Assembly: GCA_050944355.1 (NCBI GenBank)
Contig: JBMNQX010000005.1
Span: forward strand, 111,137-175,136
DNA: 64,000 nt
Reading direction: 5' to 3'
Origin: UBA4285 sp050944355
GTDB lineage: Bacteria; Bacillota; Clostridia; Lachnospirales; Lachnospiraceae
Part shown: positions 45,073 to 53,152 of the stretch, in pieces
How the letters are laid out: every line of letters starts with the position of its first letter
Position numbering within the stretch: position 1 is the first letter of the stretch
Program-made: the position numbers and the translations under genes
Notes under the pieces: generated by a model
Seen by the model: only the letters and a program-made list of their open reading frames with translations
Databases searched by the model: none
Told to the model about the DNA's origin: nothing

Positions 45073-45257
45073 GTCCGCCTTGTTCCTCCTGACAAATAGT
45101 ATTCCCGGCTTCCTGCACGCACCACAAGCCGTTTTCTTTACACTTTATTATACCCGATCAGCCTCCGCTTAAACAGCACGGATGTCAGCCGCCGGCGCCG
45201 TCTGCGTCCGCCTCTCTGCAACTTTTTAAAAAATTTCAAAAAACCTGAAATTTCCTC

Positions 45258-45320
45258 TTGCATTATACCCCTGGTGGGTATATAGTAAGAGCCGTTGAAG
45301 AAAATACCCCAATGGGGTAT
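45258..45320 (+). promoter_or_regulatory. ABC-operon promoter with two CsoR/CstR-like operators
   Basis: TTGCAT (45258-45263) and TATAGT (45281-45286) are 17 bases apart. The spacer is a perfect inverted repeat, TATACCC-CTGGT-GGGTATA (45264-45282). A second perfect repeat, ATACCCC-AAT-GGGGTAT (45304-45320), covers the start region up to the ribosome site. ATACCC/GGGTAT dyads are the type bound by the CsoR family (copper, persulphide or other metal sensors). No csoR-like gene is in the window. Confidence 0.65.
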
Positions 45321-45333
45321 AAAGGAGGAGCTT

Positions 45334-46113
45334 ATGAACAACACGGTTCTGGAAGTGCGGAATCTGAAAAAGCAATATAAGACGAAGAACGGGACGGTCG
45401 ATGCCGTCAAGGGTATTTCGTTTCACGTCGAGCGCGGCGAGATATTCGGATTCCTGGGAGCAAATGGCGCCGGAAAATCGACCACCATCAACATGGTGAC
45501 CACACAGCTGCTGCCCACCAGCGGACAGATCATCGTGTCCGGCGAAGACCTCACCGGAAACGTGGCAGCCATCCGCCGCAAGATCGGCGTCGTGGCGCAG
45601 CACAATAACCTGGAGCGCAGCCTGACAGCGGAGGAAAACCTGTATTTCCACGGTCTGTACTTCGGCATGGACGAAGCCGTGATCCGGGAGCGCTCCGAAG
45701 AACTGCTGAAAAAATTCGGACTCTGGGACAGACGCAAAGATTTCGTGAAGAGCTATTCGGGCGGCATGGCGCAGCGCCTCAAAATCGCGCGGGCGATGCT
45801 GCATTCTCCCGAGATCCTGTTCCTGGACGAGCCGACGACCGGCCTCGACCCCAATTACCGCAACATCCTCTGGGATCAGATGCTGAAGATGAATCGCGAA
45901 GGCACGACGATCTTCCTCACCACACATTATATGGAAGAAGTCGAGAACTTCTGCCAGCACGTGGCCATCATGAAAAAAGGCGAGATGCTCGCCTATGGAA
46001 CCGTGAAGGAACTGGAGCAGAAAACCGGCACCCATTCCCTCAATGACGTATTCCTGGTTCTCACAAACCGGGACGGCGTAGACGACAGACAGAGCGCAAA
46101 CGTGGAGGAGTGA
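45334..46113 (+). CDS. ABC transporter ATP-binding protein (DrrA type)
   Basis: 259 residues from ATG 45334, set by AAAGGAGG. Walker A GANGAGKSTT (about residue 40), Q-loop region VVAQHNN, signature SYSGGMAQRLKIARAM (about 141), Walker B ILFLDEPTTGLDP and the H-loop TTHYMEE are all intact. It resembles ATPases of ABC-2 exporters of drugs, lipids or other hydrophobic compounds. Its C-terminal 30 residues carry the short regulatory extension of that class. The permease gene starts immediately after. CsoR-like operators suggest induction by a metal or reactive sulphur species. Confidence 0.92.
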   Translation: MNNTVLEVRNLKKQYKTKNGTVDAVKGISFHVERGEIFGFLGANGAGKSTTINMVTTQLLPTSGQIIVSGEDLTGNVAAIRRKIGVVAQHNNLERSLTAEENLYFHGLYFGMDEAVIRERSEELLKKFGLWDRRKDFVKSYSGGMAQRLKIARAMLHSPEILFLDEPTTGLDPNYRNILWDQMLKMNREGTTIFLTTHYMEEVENFCQHVAIMKKGEMLAYGTVKELEQKTGTHSLNDVFLVLTNRDGVDDRQSANVEE

Positions 46114-46118
46114 TAACA

Positions 46119-46913
46119 ATGGACGAAAAAAAACTGACAGGAAAAGCATTCCGGGCCATGGTCAGAAGAGACCTGCTGGTCCAGTGGCGTGACAAATGGG
46201 AATTCGTATTCCGCGTCGCCATGCTCCCGTTCATTCTGATTCTGGTGTACGGCTACATGCTCCCGACCGTCGGAATTCTCCCATCCGACTTCCCGACACA
46301 CATGTTCTGCGGCATGATCGGCATGTCCATGCTGATCACCGGCATCCACGGAACAGCCGTTCCGGTTTCCATGGACTTCCACAACCTCCGCGAGATTGAA
46401 GATCGGCTTCTGGCGCCGGTTTCCACGAGAACCGTCGCATTTGCCAAGATGACCGTGGGCATTCTGGAGTCCTTCATCGGAGGCCTGATCGTCCTTCCGA
46501 TCTCCCTGATTTTCATGGGCGGCAAGATTTCGATCCAGATGAGCGCAGCCGGAATTCCGCTGCTGATTCTGGTCCTGATCCTCACCGCGATGGCGTCCGC
46601 GACGCTCGGACTGCTCGTCGGCACGATCGTAAAGCCCTCGCAGGTAGCCGCCATGTTCCCGGGCTTCCTGATGCCGGTCGTTTTCCTCGGCGCCATCTTC
46701 TACACCTGGAAGCAGCTGTCGCCGATTCCGGTGATGCAGGTCATCACCCTGATCGATCCTCTCACCTGGATCAACGAGGCAATCCGCGCCATCATGACTC
46801 CGCAGATCGACAGCATCGCGCTTTACATCACCATTCCGGGCATCATCGTCTGGATTATCGTGATGGGAATCATCGCTCTCAAGCGCTTTGACGCCATGGT
46901 TTACAACCACTGA
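46119..46913 (+). CDS. ABC-2 type exporter permease
   Basis: 264 residues from ATG 46119, with GGAGGAG ten bases upstream; a GTG at 46110 that overlaps the ATPase stop is an alternative. Six membrane spans are visible. After the second span comes the family motif DFHNLREIEDRLLAPVST. The segment GTIVKPSQVAAMFPGFLMPV and the PLTWINEAIRAIMTP region are typical of DrrB/NodJ-like permeases. Forms the export channel with the preceding ATPase. A terminator lies 45 bases downstream. Confidence 0.9.
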   Translation: MDEKKLTGKAFRAMVRRDLLVQWRDKWEFVFRVAMLPFILILVYGYMLPTVGILPSDFPTHMFCGMIGMSMLITGIHGTAVPVSMDFHNLREIEDRLLAPVSTRTVAFAKMTVGILESFIGGLIVLPISLIFMGGKISIQMSAAGIPLLILVLILTAMASATLGLLVGTIVKPSQVAAMFPGFLMPVVFLGAIFYTWKQLSPIPVMQVITLIDPLTWINEAIRAIMTPQIDSIALYITIPGIIVWIIVMGIIALKRFDAMVYNH

Positions 46914-46958
46914 TGACAAATGATAAACACCGCAGAAGACAATGTCTTTCTGCAGCCC

Positions 46959-46992
46959 GCCGCTGCCTTCTCAGGGAAGGCGGCGGCTTTTT
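46959..46992 (+). terminator. Terminator of the ABC operon
   Basis: GCCGCTGCCTTC (46959-46970) pairs with GAAGGCGGCGGC (46976-46987) with one wobble. T5 follows. It touches the stop codon of the convergent lysR-type gene. Confidence 0.8.
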
Positions 46993-47912
46993 CAGTACAG
47001 TTTCTCAAGGATTCCGAGGAATTCTTTCGCGTATCCCGAGAGCGTTCGTCCCGGCATTCTGACCCAGTAATACTCCCCGTAAAGCTGACAGTCGCTCAGA
47101 TGCAGAATCCGAATGCCCTCGGCATTCCTGCTGTAATGCCTGTAATGTTCCGGCCCTGCGGCAATCAGGCCGAACGCGCTGCTCCCCCGGATACAGTCAT
47201 AGAATGACGCCGGGTCCGTCACGGATATCTCGCCTTTGAGATGTACGCCGAGTCCCGTCGCGTGCAGCAGTGCGTGATCCGGGTTGTCCGCCGCGGTGCC
47301 GTACTGGATGCCCACGTACGGATACAAATCCTCCATCCGGATTGTGTCCGCTCCGCTGTAAAGCGGATTTTTCTCGCCTACTGCCGCGCAGATCTCATCC
47401 ATTCCCAGCAGATGATACTCCACGCCGGAAGACGCAAACTTTGACAGAGCAATCTTGTGTGAAAGAGAAAGTATGCCAAACAGCGCCAGATCCAGCTGAC
47501 TGCAGCAAAGACGCCGCAGCACCTCATCGAGCGTCGTAAAATTCTGAAAGGAAAGACTCACCTCCTCGTCGGTGTGACGGGAGGCAAACTGATAAAACGC
47601 AGAAGCCCCGCGGCTTGAGCTCATAGAGCCGATCCAGAGCGACTTGCGGTCCGAGCGCAGATGCCCGGCGAATTCATTGATTTCCTCGTATTCGCGCCGG
47701 ATAATCCGGAAACGCTCGATAATCTCCTGCCCTTCCGGCGTCACGACCGCTCCGCCGGAACTGCGGTCAAAAAGCCGCACGCCCAGTTCCCGCTCGAGCT
47801 GCCTTACGGCGTAGCTCAGGTTCGGCTGCGAAAGATACAGATTTCTGGCCGCCTGACTGAACGATCCCGTATCCGCGATCTCCACCGCGTAAAATGCCGA
47901 CTCGATTTTCAC
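46992..47912 (-). CDS. LysR-family transcriptional regulator
   Basis: 306 residues. The N-terminal winged helix-turn-helix (about 1-60) contains GSFSQAARNLYLSQPNLSYA and RQLERELGVRLFDRSSGG. The C-terminal periplasmic-binding-like effector domain follows (IGSMSSSRGA, then LVGMDEICAAVG-like strands). GTG 47912 is the likely start, with GGGTGG upstream. It is divergent from an SLC13 transporter and an M20 peptidase, which are its probable targets, with the transported acid or a peptide product as likely co-inducer. A T-N11-A dyad sits in the shared region at 47955-47973. Confidence 0.88.
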   Translation of the reverse strand: MKIESAFYAVEIADTGSFSQAARNLYLSQPNLSYAVRQLERELGVRLFDRSSGGAVVTPEGQEIIERFRIIRREYEEINEFAGHLRSDRKSLWIGSMSSSRGASAFYQFASRHTDEEVSLSFQNFTTLDEVLRRLCCSQLDLALFGILSLSHKIALSKFASSGVEYHLLGMDEICAAVGEKNPLYSGADTIRMEDLYPYVGIQYGTAADNPDHALLHATGLGVHLKGEISVTDPASFYDCIRGSSAFGLIAAGPEHYRHYSRNAEGIRILHLSDCQLYGEYYWVRMPGRTLSGYAKEFLGILEKLY

Positions 47913-48218
47913 AGACTTTCCACCCTTTCTGCCCCACCCGGCTGAAGTCCTTATCCATAAATAATTTTTATGGTCTGAAATTAATATACCATATTAGACA
48001 AATTGATTTCTTCGCGCAATAATTTTATTGACAAACAGAACACACGGAGAAGATGCAAAGATGCATAAAGCCTGTACAGGCCGCATTTCTGTGTCTTTTT
48101 TTATTCCCGTTTTTCCTTGCCGCATGCGGAGCAGCTCAAGGGAAAATGCTTTCTGTTTTTAGAGAAACATTCCAAAATCCGGAACATCAAAATTCTTTAT
48201 CAAAAGGAGGGAAAGCCT
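47913..48218. other. Divergent region between the lysR-type gene and the SLC13 gene
   Basis: It contains the dyad at 47955-47973, a consensus-like -35 TTGACA at 48028-48033 without a good -10 at the right distance, and a 12-base palindrome GCCTGTACAGGC at 48070-48081. A 79-codon frame from 48053 overlaps the SLC13 start; see the findings. Confidence 0.45.
47955..47973. promoter_or_regulatory. LysR-type operator candidate
   Basis: CCATAAA-TAATT-TTTATGG is a perfect interrupted dyad and includes a T-N11-A core, as LysR-family proteins prefer. It is 43 bases upstream of the lysR-type start codon and so suited to autoregulation. Confidence 0.45.
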
Positions 48219-49529
48219 ATGGACTCCGTCACGATCGCCTGTCTGGTCATTTTCATATTGACCCTGCTGGCCTACGCATTTCTCAGCAGTAAAATCTCCA
48301 TAACCGTTCTCACGATGGTGAGCGTCTGCGCACTGATGCTGTTCGGATGCATTGATCCGTCAGACGTTCTCAGCTGCTTCTCAAATTCCAGTGCCATTCT
48401 GATGGCCTCGATGTTCATCGTATCAGCGGGACTCAACCGGACACAGATGGTCCGGAAAGTCTCCGCCGGAATCTGTAAAATCGCAAAAGGTTCCTTCACG
48501 AAAGTTCTCGCCGGATACGTCATCCTGACCGCCATCCTGGTTCAGTTCATCCCGAGCGCCGTCGCGTGCTTCGCCGTGGTATTCCCGCTTGTGCTCGGCG
48601 TCTGCCGCGAAATGAACGTCGCCCCGTCCAAGATGATGTTCTCGATCGGCATCACCGCCATCGGAACCGTCATCACCCTGCCGCTGAGTTCGGCCGTCTC
48701 TGAAATGGCGCGGATTCAGGGTTTCCTGGAAACCTACGAGTACACCGACTACAACATGACGATCTTTGACATCACAAAGGCAAAACTGCCCACCATGATC
48801 GTCATCCTGATCCTCGCGATCTTCGTCATTCCGAAATTCGCCCCTGACAAATCTCAGACCGACGCCGCCGCTGCCTCTGCTGCCGGCGCCGTTCAGAAAA
48901 AAGAAGAGCCGAAGCCCCTCGATCCCGTCAGAGAATTCATCGGCTACGCCACGTTCATCGCAGTTCTCATCGGCCTGCTTTTCTCCTCACAGCTCGGCCT
49001 CAAGACCTGGCAGGTCGCTTTCATCGGCGCCACCGTCATCTGTGTGTCCGGCGTTCTGAAGCCGAAGGAAGCCATTCAAGCCATGAATCTCGAGATGGTT
49101 CTCCTGTTTGTCGGCGCGCTCGCCATCGGCACCGCTCTGACATCCACCGGCGTCGCAGATCTCATCGGCGAACAACTCTCCGGCGTCATCGCCGCGACCA
49201 ACAACAACTATCTCGCCGGCCTGATCTTCTTCCTGGTTCCGTTCGTTCTCACGCAGTTCATGCTGAATCTGGGTATTTACTCGATCTTCGCGCCGCTCTA
49301 TATTATGATATGTAAGGCAATGGGCGCCAACCCGATCGGCCCGATCATGCTCTGCATGATCGCCTCCATGACCGCCTTCTTCACACCGATGGCGACTCCG
49401 GCCGTGCCGCTCATGATGGGCGCCGGAAATTACACCGTAAAAGATCTGGTCAAGATGGGCTGGCTGCCATTTGTCATCATCACGCTGGTGTCCGTCGGCT
49501 GGATCATGACCATCTATCCGATTTTCTGA
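48219..49529 (+). CDS. SLC13/DASS-family anion transporter
   Basis: 436 residues from ATG 48219, set by AAAGGAGGG; longer frames from 48117 lack a ribosome site. About 11 membrane spans. The two SNT-like re-entrant loops appear as FSNSSAILMASMFIVSAGL and near ITAIGTVITLPLSSAVSEMA; MTAFFTPMATPAVPLMMGAG forms the second-repeat tip. A charged cytoplasmic loop (KKEEPKPLDPVREF) separates the halves. Members import di- and tricarboxylates or other anions, usually with sodium. It shares an operon with the M20 peptidase and is probably regulated by the divergent LysR-type protein. Confidence 0.85.
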   Translation: MDSVTIACLVIFILTLLAYAFLSSKISITVLTMVSVCALMLFGCIDPSDVLSCFSNSSAILMASMFIVSAGLNRTQMVRKVSAGICKIAKGSFTKVLAGYVILTAILVQFIPSAVACFAVVFPLVLGVCREMNVAPSKMMFSIGITAIGTVITLPLSSAVSEMARIQGFLETYEYTDYNMTIFDITKAKLPTMIVILILAIFVIPKFAPDKSQTDAAAASAAGAVQKKEEPKPLDPVREFIGYATFIAVLIGLLFSSQLGLKTWQVAFIGATVICVSGVLKPKEAIQAMNLEMVLLFVGALAIGTALTSTGVADLIGEQLSGVIAATNNNYLAGLIFFLVPFVLTQFMLNLGIYSIFAPLYIMICKAMGANPIGPIMLCMIASMTAFFTPMATPAVPLMMGAGNYTVKDLVKMGWLPFVIITLVSVGWIMTIYPIF

Positions 49530-49545
49530 CAAGAATGGAGTTCAC

Positions 49546-50703
49546 ATGAGTCTGAATGAAACAATCAAAGAAACCGCCGCATTGTACGCGGAATCTGTAC
49601 GCGGCGAGCAGCTCGACCTCCTCAGGACGCTCGGCGCGATTCCCGCGCCGAGCCGCCAGGAAGACATGCGGGCCGCTTTCGTCAGAGACTGGTTCAAGAC
49701 CAACGGCCTGCCGGATGCGCACATCGACGGCGCCAAAAACGTGATCGCGCCGTACGGCTGCGAGGGTAAAGACGAGTACGTCGTCTTCGCGGCGCACACC
49801 GACGTCGTGTTCCCGGACACCGAGCCGCTTCCGCTCAAGGAAGATGCCGAAAAGCTGTACGCACCCGGCATCGGCGATGATACGGCCAACCTGGTGAATC
49901 TGCTTCTCGCCGCCCGCTATGTCGCACAGAATCACATCGCATTTCCGTTCGGCGTTCTCTTCGTGGCAAATGCGTGCGAAGAAGGTCTCGGAAATCTGGA
50001 CGGCACCAAGGCGCTTTTCACCGCGTACGGCCGGAAAATCAAAGCGTTTTACTCGTTTGACGGCTACCTCCCCCAGTGCACGAACTGCTCGGTCGGCTCC
50101 TACCGCTACCGGATCAGCTGCGACACAGAAGGCGGCCACTCGTACCTGAACTTCGGCCGCACCAACGCCATCGAAATTCTCTGCCGTCTGGTCGAAGAGC
50201 TGTACAAAGTCGAAGTGCCCATCGAGGAAAAGACGACCTACAACGTCGGCGTCATCGAGGGCGGCTCGACAGTCAATTCCATCGCACAGCACGCGTCGAT
50301 GCTCTATGAATTCCGATCCCCCTCTCAGAAATGTCTTGAGGATATGGAAACGAAATTTAACGCAGTCGTCGACAGCGTCCGGGCGGACGACCTCGAAATC
50401 AAAGTCGAACTTCTCGGCGTGCGCCCCGGCAACGGCCCGATCGACAAAAAGCAGCTGCAGGCCTTCACCGAGGGCAGCGACGATGTGATCCGCGCGTTCT
50501 ACGACGGTGAGGTCGACCACCAGCCGTTCTCGACCGACAGCAACATCCCGCTGTCCATCGGCATTCCCGGAAACACCATAGGCACCGTTTCCGGGGACCT
50601 CGCCCACACCCGCGCCGAGTGGATCGACAAAGCCAGCCTCACCACCGGCCTTTCGGTCGCCCTCGCGCTGATGCTGAGAGCCTCCGAAGAGCCGCTGTTC
50701 TGA
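49546..50703 (+). CDS. M20-family metallopeptidase
   Basis: 385 residues. Metal ligands of the di-zinc site are visible in VVFAAHTDVVFPDT (His and catalytic Asp, about residue 83), YAPGIGDDTAN (bridging Asp, about 108), and NACEEGLG (general-base Glu and ligand, about 143). The dimerisation domain lies between about 185 and 295 (DTEGGHSYLNFG, NVGVIEGGSTVNSIA). The last ligand lies near GDLAHTRAEW. Related enzymes cleave tripeptides, N-acyl amino acids or carboxypeptidase substrates. It begins 16 bases after the SLC13 stop, so substrate uptake and hydrolysis may be linked. Confidence 0.88.
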   Translation: MSLNETIKETAALYAESVRGEQLDLLRTLGAIPAPSRQEDMRAAFVRDWFKTNGLPDAHIDGAKNVIAPYGCEGKDEYVVFAAHTDVVFPDTEPLPLKEDAEKLYAPGIGDDTANLVNLLLAARYVAQNHIAFPFGVLFVANACEEGLGNLDGTKALFTAYGRKIKAFYSFDGYLPQCTNCSVGSYRYRISCDTEGGHSYLNFGRTNAIEILCRLVEELYKVEVPIEEKTTYNVGVIEGGSTVNSIAQHASMLYEFRSPSQKCLEDMETKFNAVVDSVRADDLEIKVELLGVRPGNGPIDKKQLQAFTEGSDDVIRAFYDGEVDHQPFSTDSNIPLSIGIPGNTIGTVSGDLAHTRAEWIDKASLTTGLSVALALMLRASEEPLF

Positions 50704-50725
50704 AAATTTTTCCACAAAAATAAGG

Positions 50726-50766
50726 CCGCTGCCCCGGCGTTTGCCGGCAGACAGCGGTCTCTTTTT
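50726..50766. terminator. Terminator between convergent M20 and alcohol dehydrogenase genes
   Basis: CCGCTG (50726-50731) pairs with CAGCGG (50752-50757), with an inner CCGGC/GCCGG stem, followed by CTCTTTTTA on the plus strand and A/T tracts on the other side. Confidence 0.7.
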
Positions 50767-50779
50767 ATTGCGTCTGATC

Positions 50780-51970
50780 TTATCCTCTCGCCGCCGTATA
50801 GATGGCGACCATGTCGTCCTTGTACAGCTTTCTCGCGGAACCCTTGGATCCGCCGCACGCGCGCACGGCCGATTCCGCCATCTGCTCGATCTGCTCATCC
50901 GTCGGGGAAATACCGAGCTCTTTCATGTTGATCGGCATTCCGATGCTGTGATAGAACTTCTCCATCTCCTCGATGCCTGCGAGCGCGACGTCCTTGTCCG
51001 ACATTCCTTCTTCCTGCACGACGCCCATCACGTTTTTCGCGTAGCGCACAAACCGATTCAGGTCGCTGTCCACGCAGTACCTCGCCCACGTCGGCCAGAT
51101 CGCGGCCAGCCCCGCGCCATGTGTGACGTCAAACATTCCGCCCATCTCGTGCTCCAGCATATGGCAGGCAAAATCGCCGCCGTCGTTTCCGCATCCTGTC
51201 AGGCCGTTGTGCGCCAGAGAACCGGCCCACATCACCTCGGCGCGCGCCTCGTAGTTCGTCGGATCCTTGTGCAGAATCTTCGCGTACTTCATGACAGTTC
51301 TGAGGAGCCCTTCCGCGATGGCGTCCGTGATTTCCATGTTGCCGCCCTGCGTAAAATACCGCTCCATCGTGTGCATCATCATATCGGTGCATCCGGCCTC
51401 CGTCTGGTAATCCGGCAGCGTCTCCGTGAGCTCCGGATTCATGATCGCGAATTTCGGCCGCGCGATGTCATCATCGTACGCGCGCTTCTCGCCCGTCTTC
51501 TCGTTCGTGATGACGCAGCTGTTGCTCATCTCCGAGCCCGCCGCCGCGATCGTCAGAACCGACGCGACCGGAAGACACCCGATGGCCTTTCTCTTGTGTT
51601 CAAACAGCTCCCACACGTCGTGATCCGGGTCCGCCAGCGCATACGCGATCGCCTTGGACGAATCGATGACCGAGCCGCCGCCGACGGCCAGGATAAAGTC
51701 GACATGGTTCTCCTTCGCCAGCGCGATGCCCTCGCGCACCTTGCCCAGATGCGGATTCGGAACCACGCCGCCGAGCTCGACATGAAAGATTCCCGCCGCG
51801 TCCAGCGACTTCTTCACGCGGTCAATCAGCCCCGAGCGCACGGCGCTGTGCCCGCCGTAGTGAATCAGCACCCGGCTCCCGCCGAACTGCTTCACGAACT
51901 CGCCCGTTCTTTCTTCCGTCTTTTTCCCGAAAACAACCTTCGTCGGGGTATAATACTCAAACCCAAACAT
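50780..51970 (-). CDS. Iron-containing alcohol dehydrogenase (butanol dehydrogenase type)
   Basis: 396 residues of the group III alcohol dehydrogenases. The NAD(P) loop FILAVGGGSVIDSSKAIAYA is near residue 95. The iron ligands are in CTDMMMHTMERYF (Asp, His) and CHMLEHEMGGMFDVTHGAG (two His). It closely resembles Bdh/YugJ-type NADPH-dependent enzymes that reduce butyraldehyde and other aldehydes in fermentation. The ribosome site AAAGGA is immediately followed by CATTTGTCA and the ATG, so the repeated word of this genome forms the spacer. Confidence 0.92.
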   Translation of the reverse strand: MFGFEYYTPTKVVFGKKTEERTGEFVKQFGGSRVLIHYGGHSAVRSGLIDRVKKSLDAAGIFHVELGGVVPNPHLGKVREGIALAKENHVDFILAVGGGSVIDSSKAIAYALADPDHDVWELFEHKRKAIGCLPVASVLTIAAAGSEMSNSCVITNEKTGEKRAYDDDIARPKFAIMNPELTETLPDYQTEAGCTDMMMHTMERYFTQGGNMEITDAIAEGLLRTVMKYAKILHKDPTNYEARAEVMWAGSLAHNGLTGCGNDGGDFACHMLEHEMGGMFDVTHGAGLAAIWPTWARYCVDSDLNRFVRYAKNVMGVVQEEGMSDKDVALAGIEEMEKFYHSIGMPINMKELGISPTDEQIEQMAESAVRACGGSKGSARKLYKDDMVAIYTAARG

Positions 51971-52120
51971 GACAAATGTCCTTTCTTTTTCTCACACGCG
52001 GAATTCACCCGCCTCGTCTGACTGGTTTTATTATATTTCCCGCGCCGGGTATTCTCAAGATCGTTTTGCGGCGCATACCTCGGGAAGAGCAGCTATTTCC
52101 GCCGCTCTTCCCGCGCAATT

Positions 52121-52561
52121 TCAACCGCCATTCCGGCGCTCCCGCTCTTCTTCGTACGCGTCGTGCTCCGTTTCCGACATGCAGACCGGGCCGATCGGCG
52201 TCTCGTAGACTTTCCGGTCCGCGATCTGCGGCGGCTCCAGATACCGGACCGCCTTGCCCGTCTTCTTTGCATACTCGATCTCAGACCGCGTGCTCTCGCC
52301 GATATATCCGCCGACATTGATGACAAATATCTCATCTGACATGTCGATCTTGCGCTTGTGCATGTCGTCGAGCATCTCTTTCGTCTTCGTCAGCGTGCCC
52401 TCGTCCATGTTCTCCCACACCTCATTGTCGCCGGAGTGGCCGAACAGGCCGACGCTGATCACGATATTGCCCTGCAGCGTCAGCTCTTTCTGAGCTTTCA
52501 TGAATTCATCCCTGAACCGCGTGCTCCCGCAGAGCGTGATCACCTTGTATTTTCCAACCAT
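52121..52561 (-). CDS. Nucleoside 2-deoxyribosyltransferase-like protein (DUF4406-like)
   Basis: 146 residues. The N-terminal strand-loop VITLCGSTRFRDEFMKAQ and the later DEIFVINVGGYIGESTRSEI are the two conserved patches of nucleoside deoxyribosyltransferase-like Rossmann proteins, with the Glu in STRSEIEYA as the likely active residue. Substrate unknown. GAGAGGAC precedes ATG 52561. Fifteen bases separate it from the upstream HD-hydrolase gene, so the two are co-transcribed. The acidic and basic C-terminal tail (EEERERRNGG) looks unstructured. Confidence 0.7.
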   Translation of the reverse strand: MVGKYKVITLCGSTRFRDEFMKAQKELTLQGNIVISVGLFGHSGDNEVWENMDEGTLTKTKEMLDDMHKRKIDMSDEIFVINVGGYIGESTRSEIEYAKKTGKAVRYLEPPQIADRKVYETPIGPVCMSETEHDAYEEERERRNGG

Positions 52562-52576
52562 TCTGCGTCCTCTCTG

Positions 52577-53095
52577 TCAATCCTCTCTGTCCGGATGGTA
52601 CATGCTTTCCAGCAGCCTCATTCCCGTCTTTGTCCGGAAGACATTGTCCCTGAAATTCCGTATCGCCGTCCGGCTCATATGCGATTCATCCGCATTTACC
52701 AGGAAATCCGCCTCCAGCATGATCTGATAGTCAATTCCGTCCACCGGCTTATACGTGTGATGATGACCGACAATATAGCAGATGCGCTCGCGCTGCTTTT
52801 CTGAAAGAGGATAGTCCCTGTAGAACTCCCGCGTCAGCGGTTCCCCCTCTTCCTCCTGCTTCCGGCCGTCCGTGTTTCCGTACTTTTCTCTGCACACCGG
52901 GCACGCGATGTCGTGCGCGACGGCCGCCAGTTCCACGGTCAGCTGCGTCTCATCGTCCAGGTCTTCGCCAAGGCCGATCGTCCTCGCAAATCCCCACACC
53001 TTCATAAAATGATTAATATCGTGAAGACGCACCGTGCTCGTCTTGTCATAGAACCCGATCATCTCGGAAACCGCTCTGGATACAATCTGACTCAT
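52577..53095 (-). CDS. HD-domain phosphohydrolase
   Basis: 172 residues of the HD superfamily. Metal ligands are the His in RLHDINHFMKVWGFA, the His-Asp pair in LAAVAHDIACPVC, and histidines in ICYIVGHHHTYKP, with Asp in LEADFLVNADES. Such enzymes cleave nucleotides or cyclic nucleotides. A Cys-containing insert with CREKYGNTDG follows the HD motif. GGAGGC precedes ATG. Located between a DUF1015 gene and a deoxyribosyltransferase-like gene on the same strand. Substrate not inferable. Confidence 0.8.
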   Translation of the reverse strand: MSQIVSRAVSEMIGFYDKTSTVRLHDINHFMKVWGFARTIGLGEDLDDETQLTVELAAVAHDIACPVCREKYGNTDGRKQEEEGEPLTREFYRDYPLSEKQRERICYIVGHHHTYKPVDGIDYQIMLEADFLVNADESHMSRTAIRNFRDNVFRTKTGMRLLESMYHPDRED

Positions 53096-53152
53096 GTCAA
53101 AGCCTCCTCTGCCGCCGCGCAGTTCAATTTCAGAATGACGTTTCTATATCCG

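Larger units (their letters stand above)
3169..51978. repeat. Dispersed over-represented word TGACAAATG / CATTTGTCA
   Basis: By eye, 16 copies of the nine-base word: 3169, 3566, 9455, 10171, 12281, 13602, 17667, 25200, 26273, 26438, 28405, 41563, 46190, 46914, 49469 and 51970 (leftmost base). Seven more copies of GACAAATG preceded by C or G lie at 5658, 11269, 18262, 19222, 22754, 27324 and 29442. Chance expectation at this composition is below one for the nine-mer. Copies occur on both strands, in several reading frames and between genes. None is found right of 54.4 kb or between 29.5 and 41.5 kb. Confidence 0.65.
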
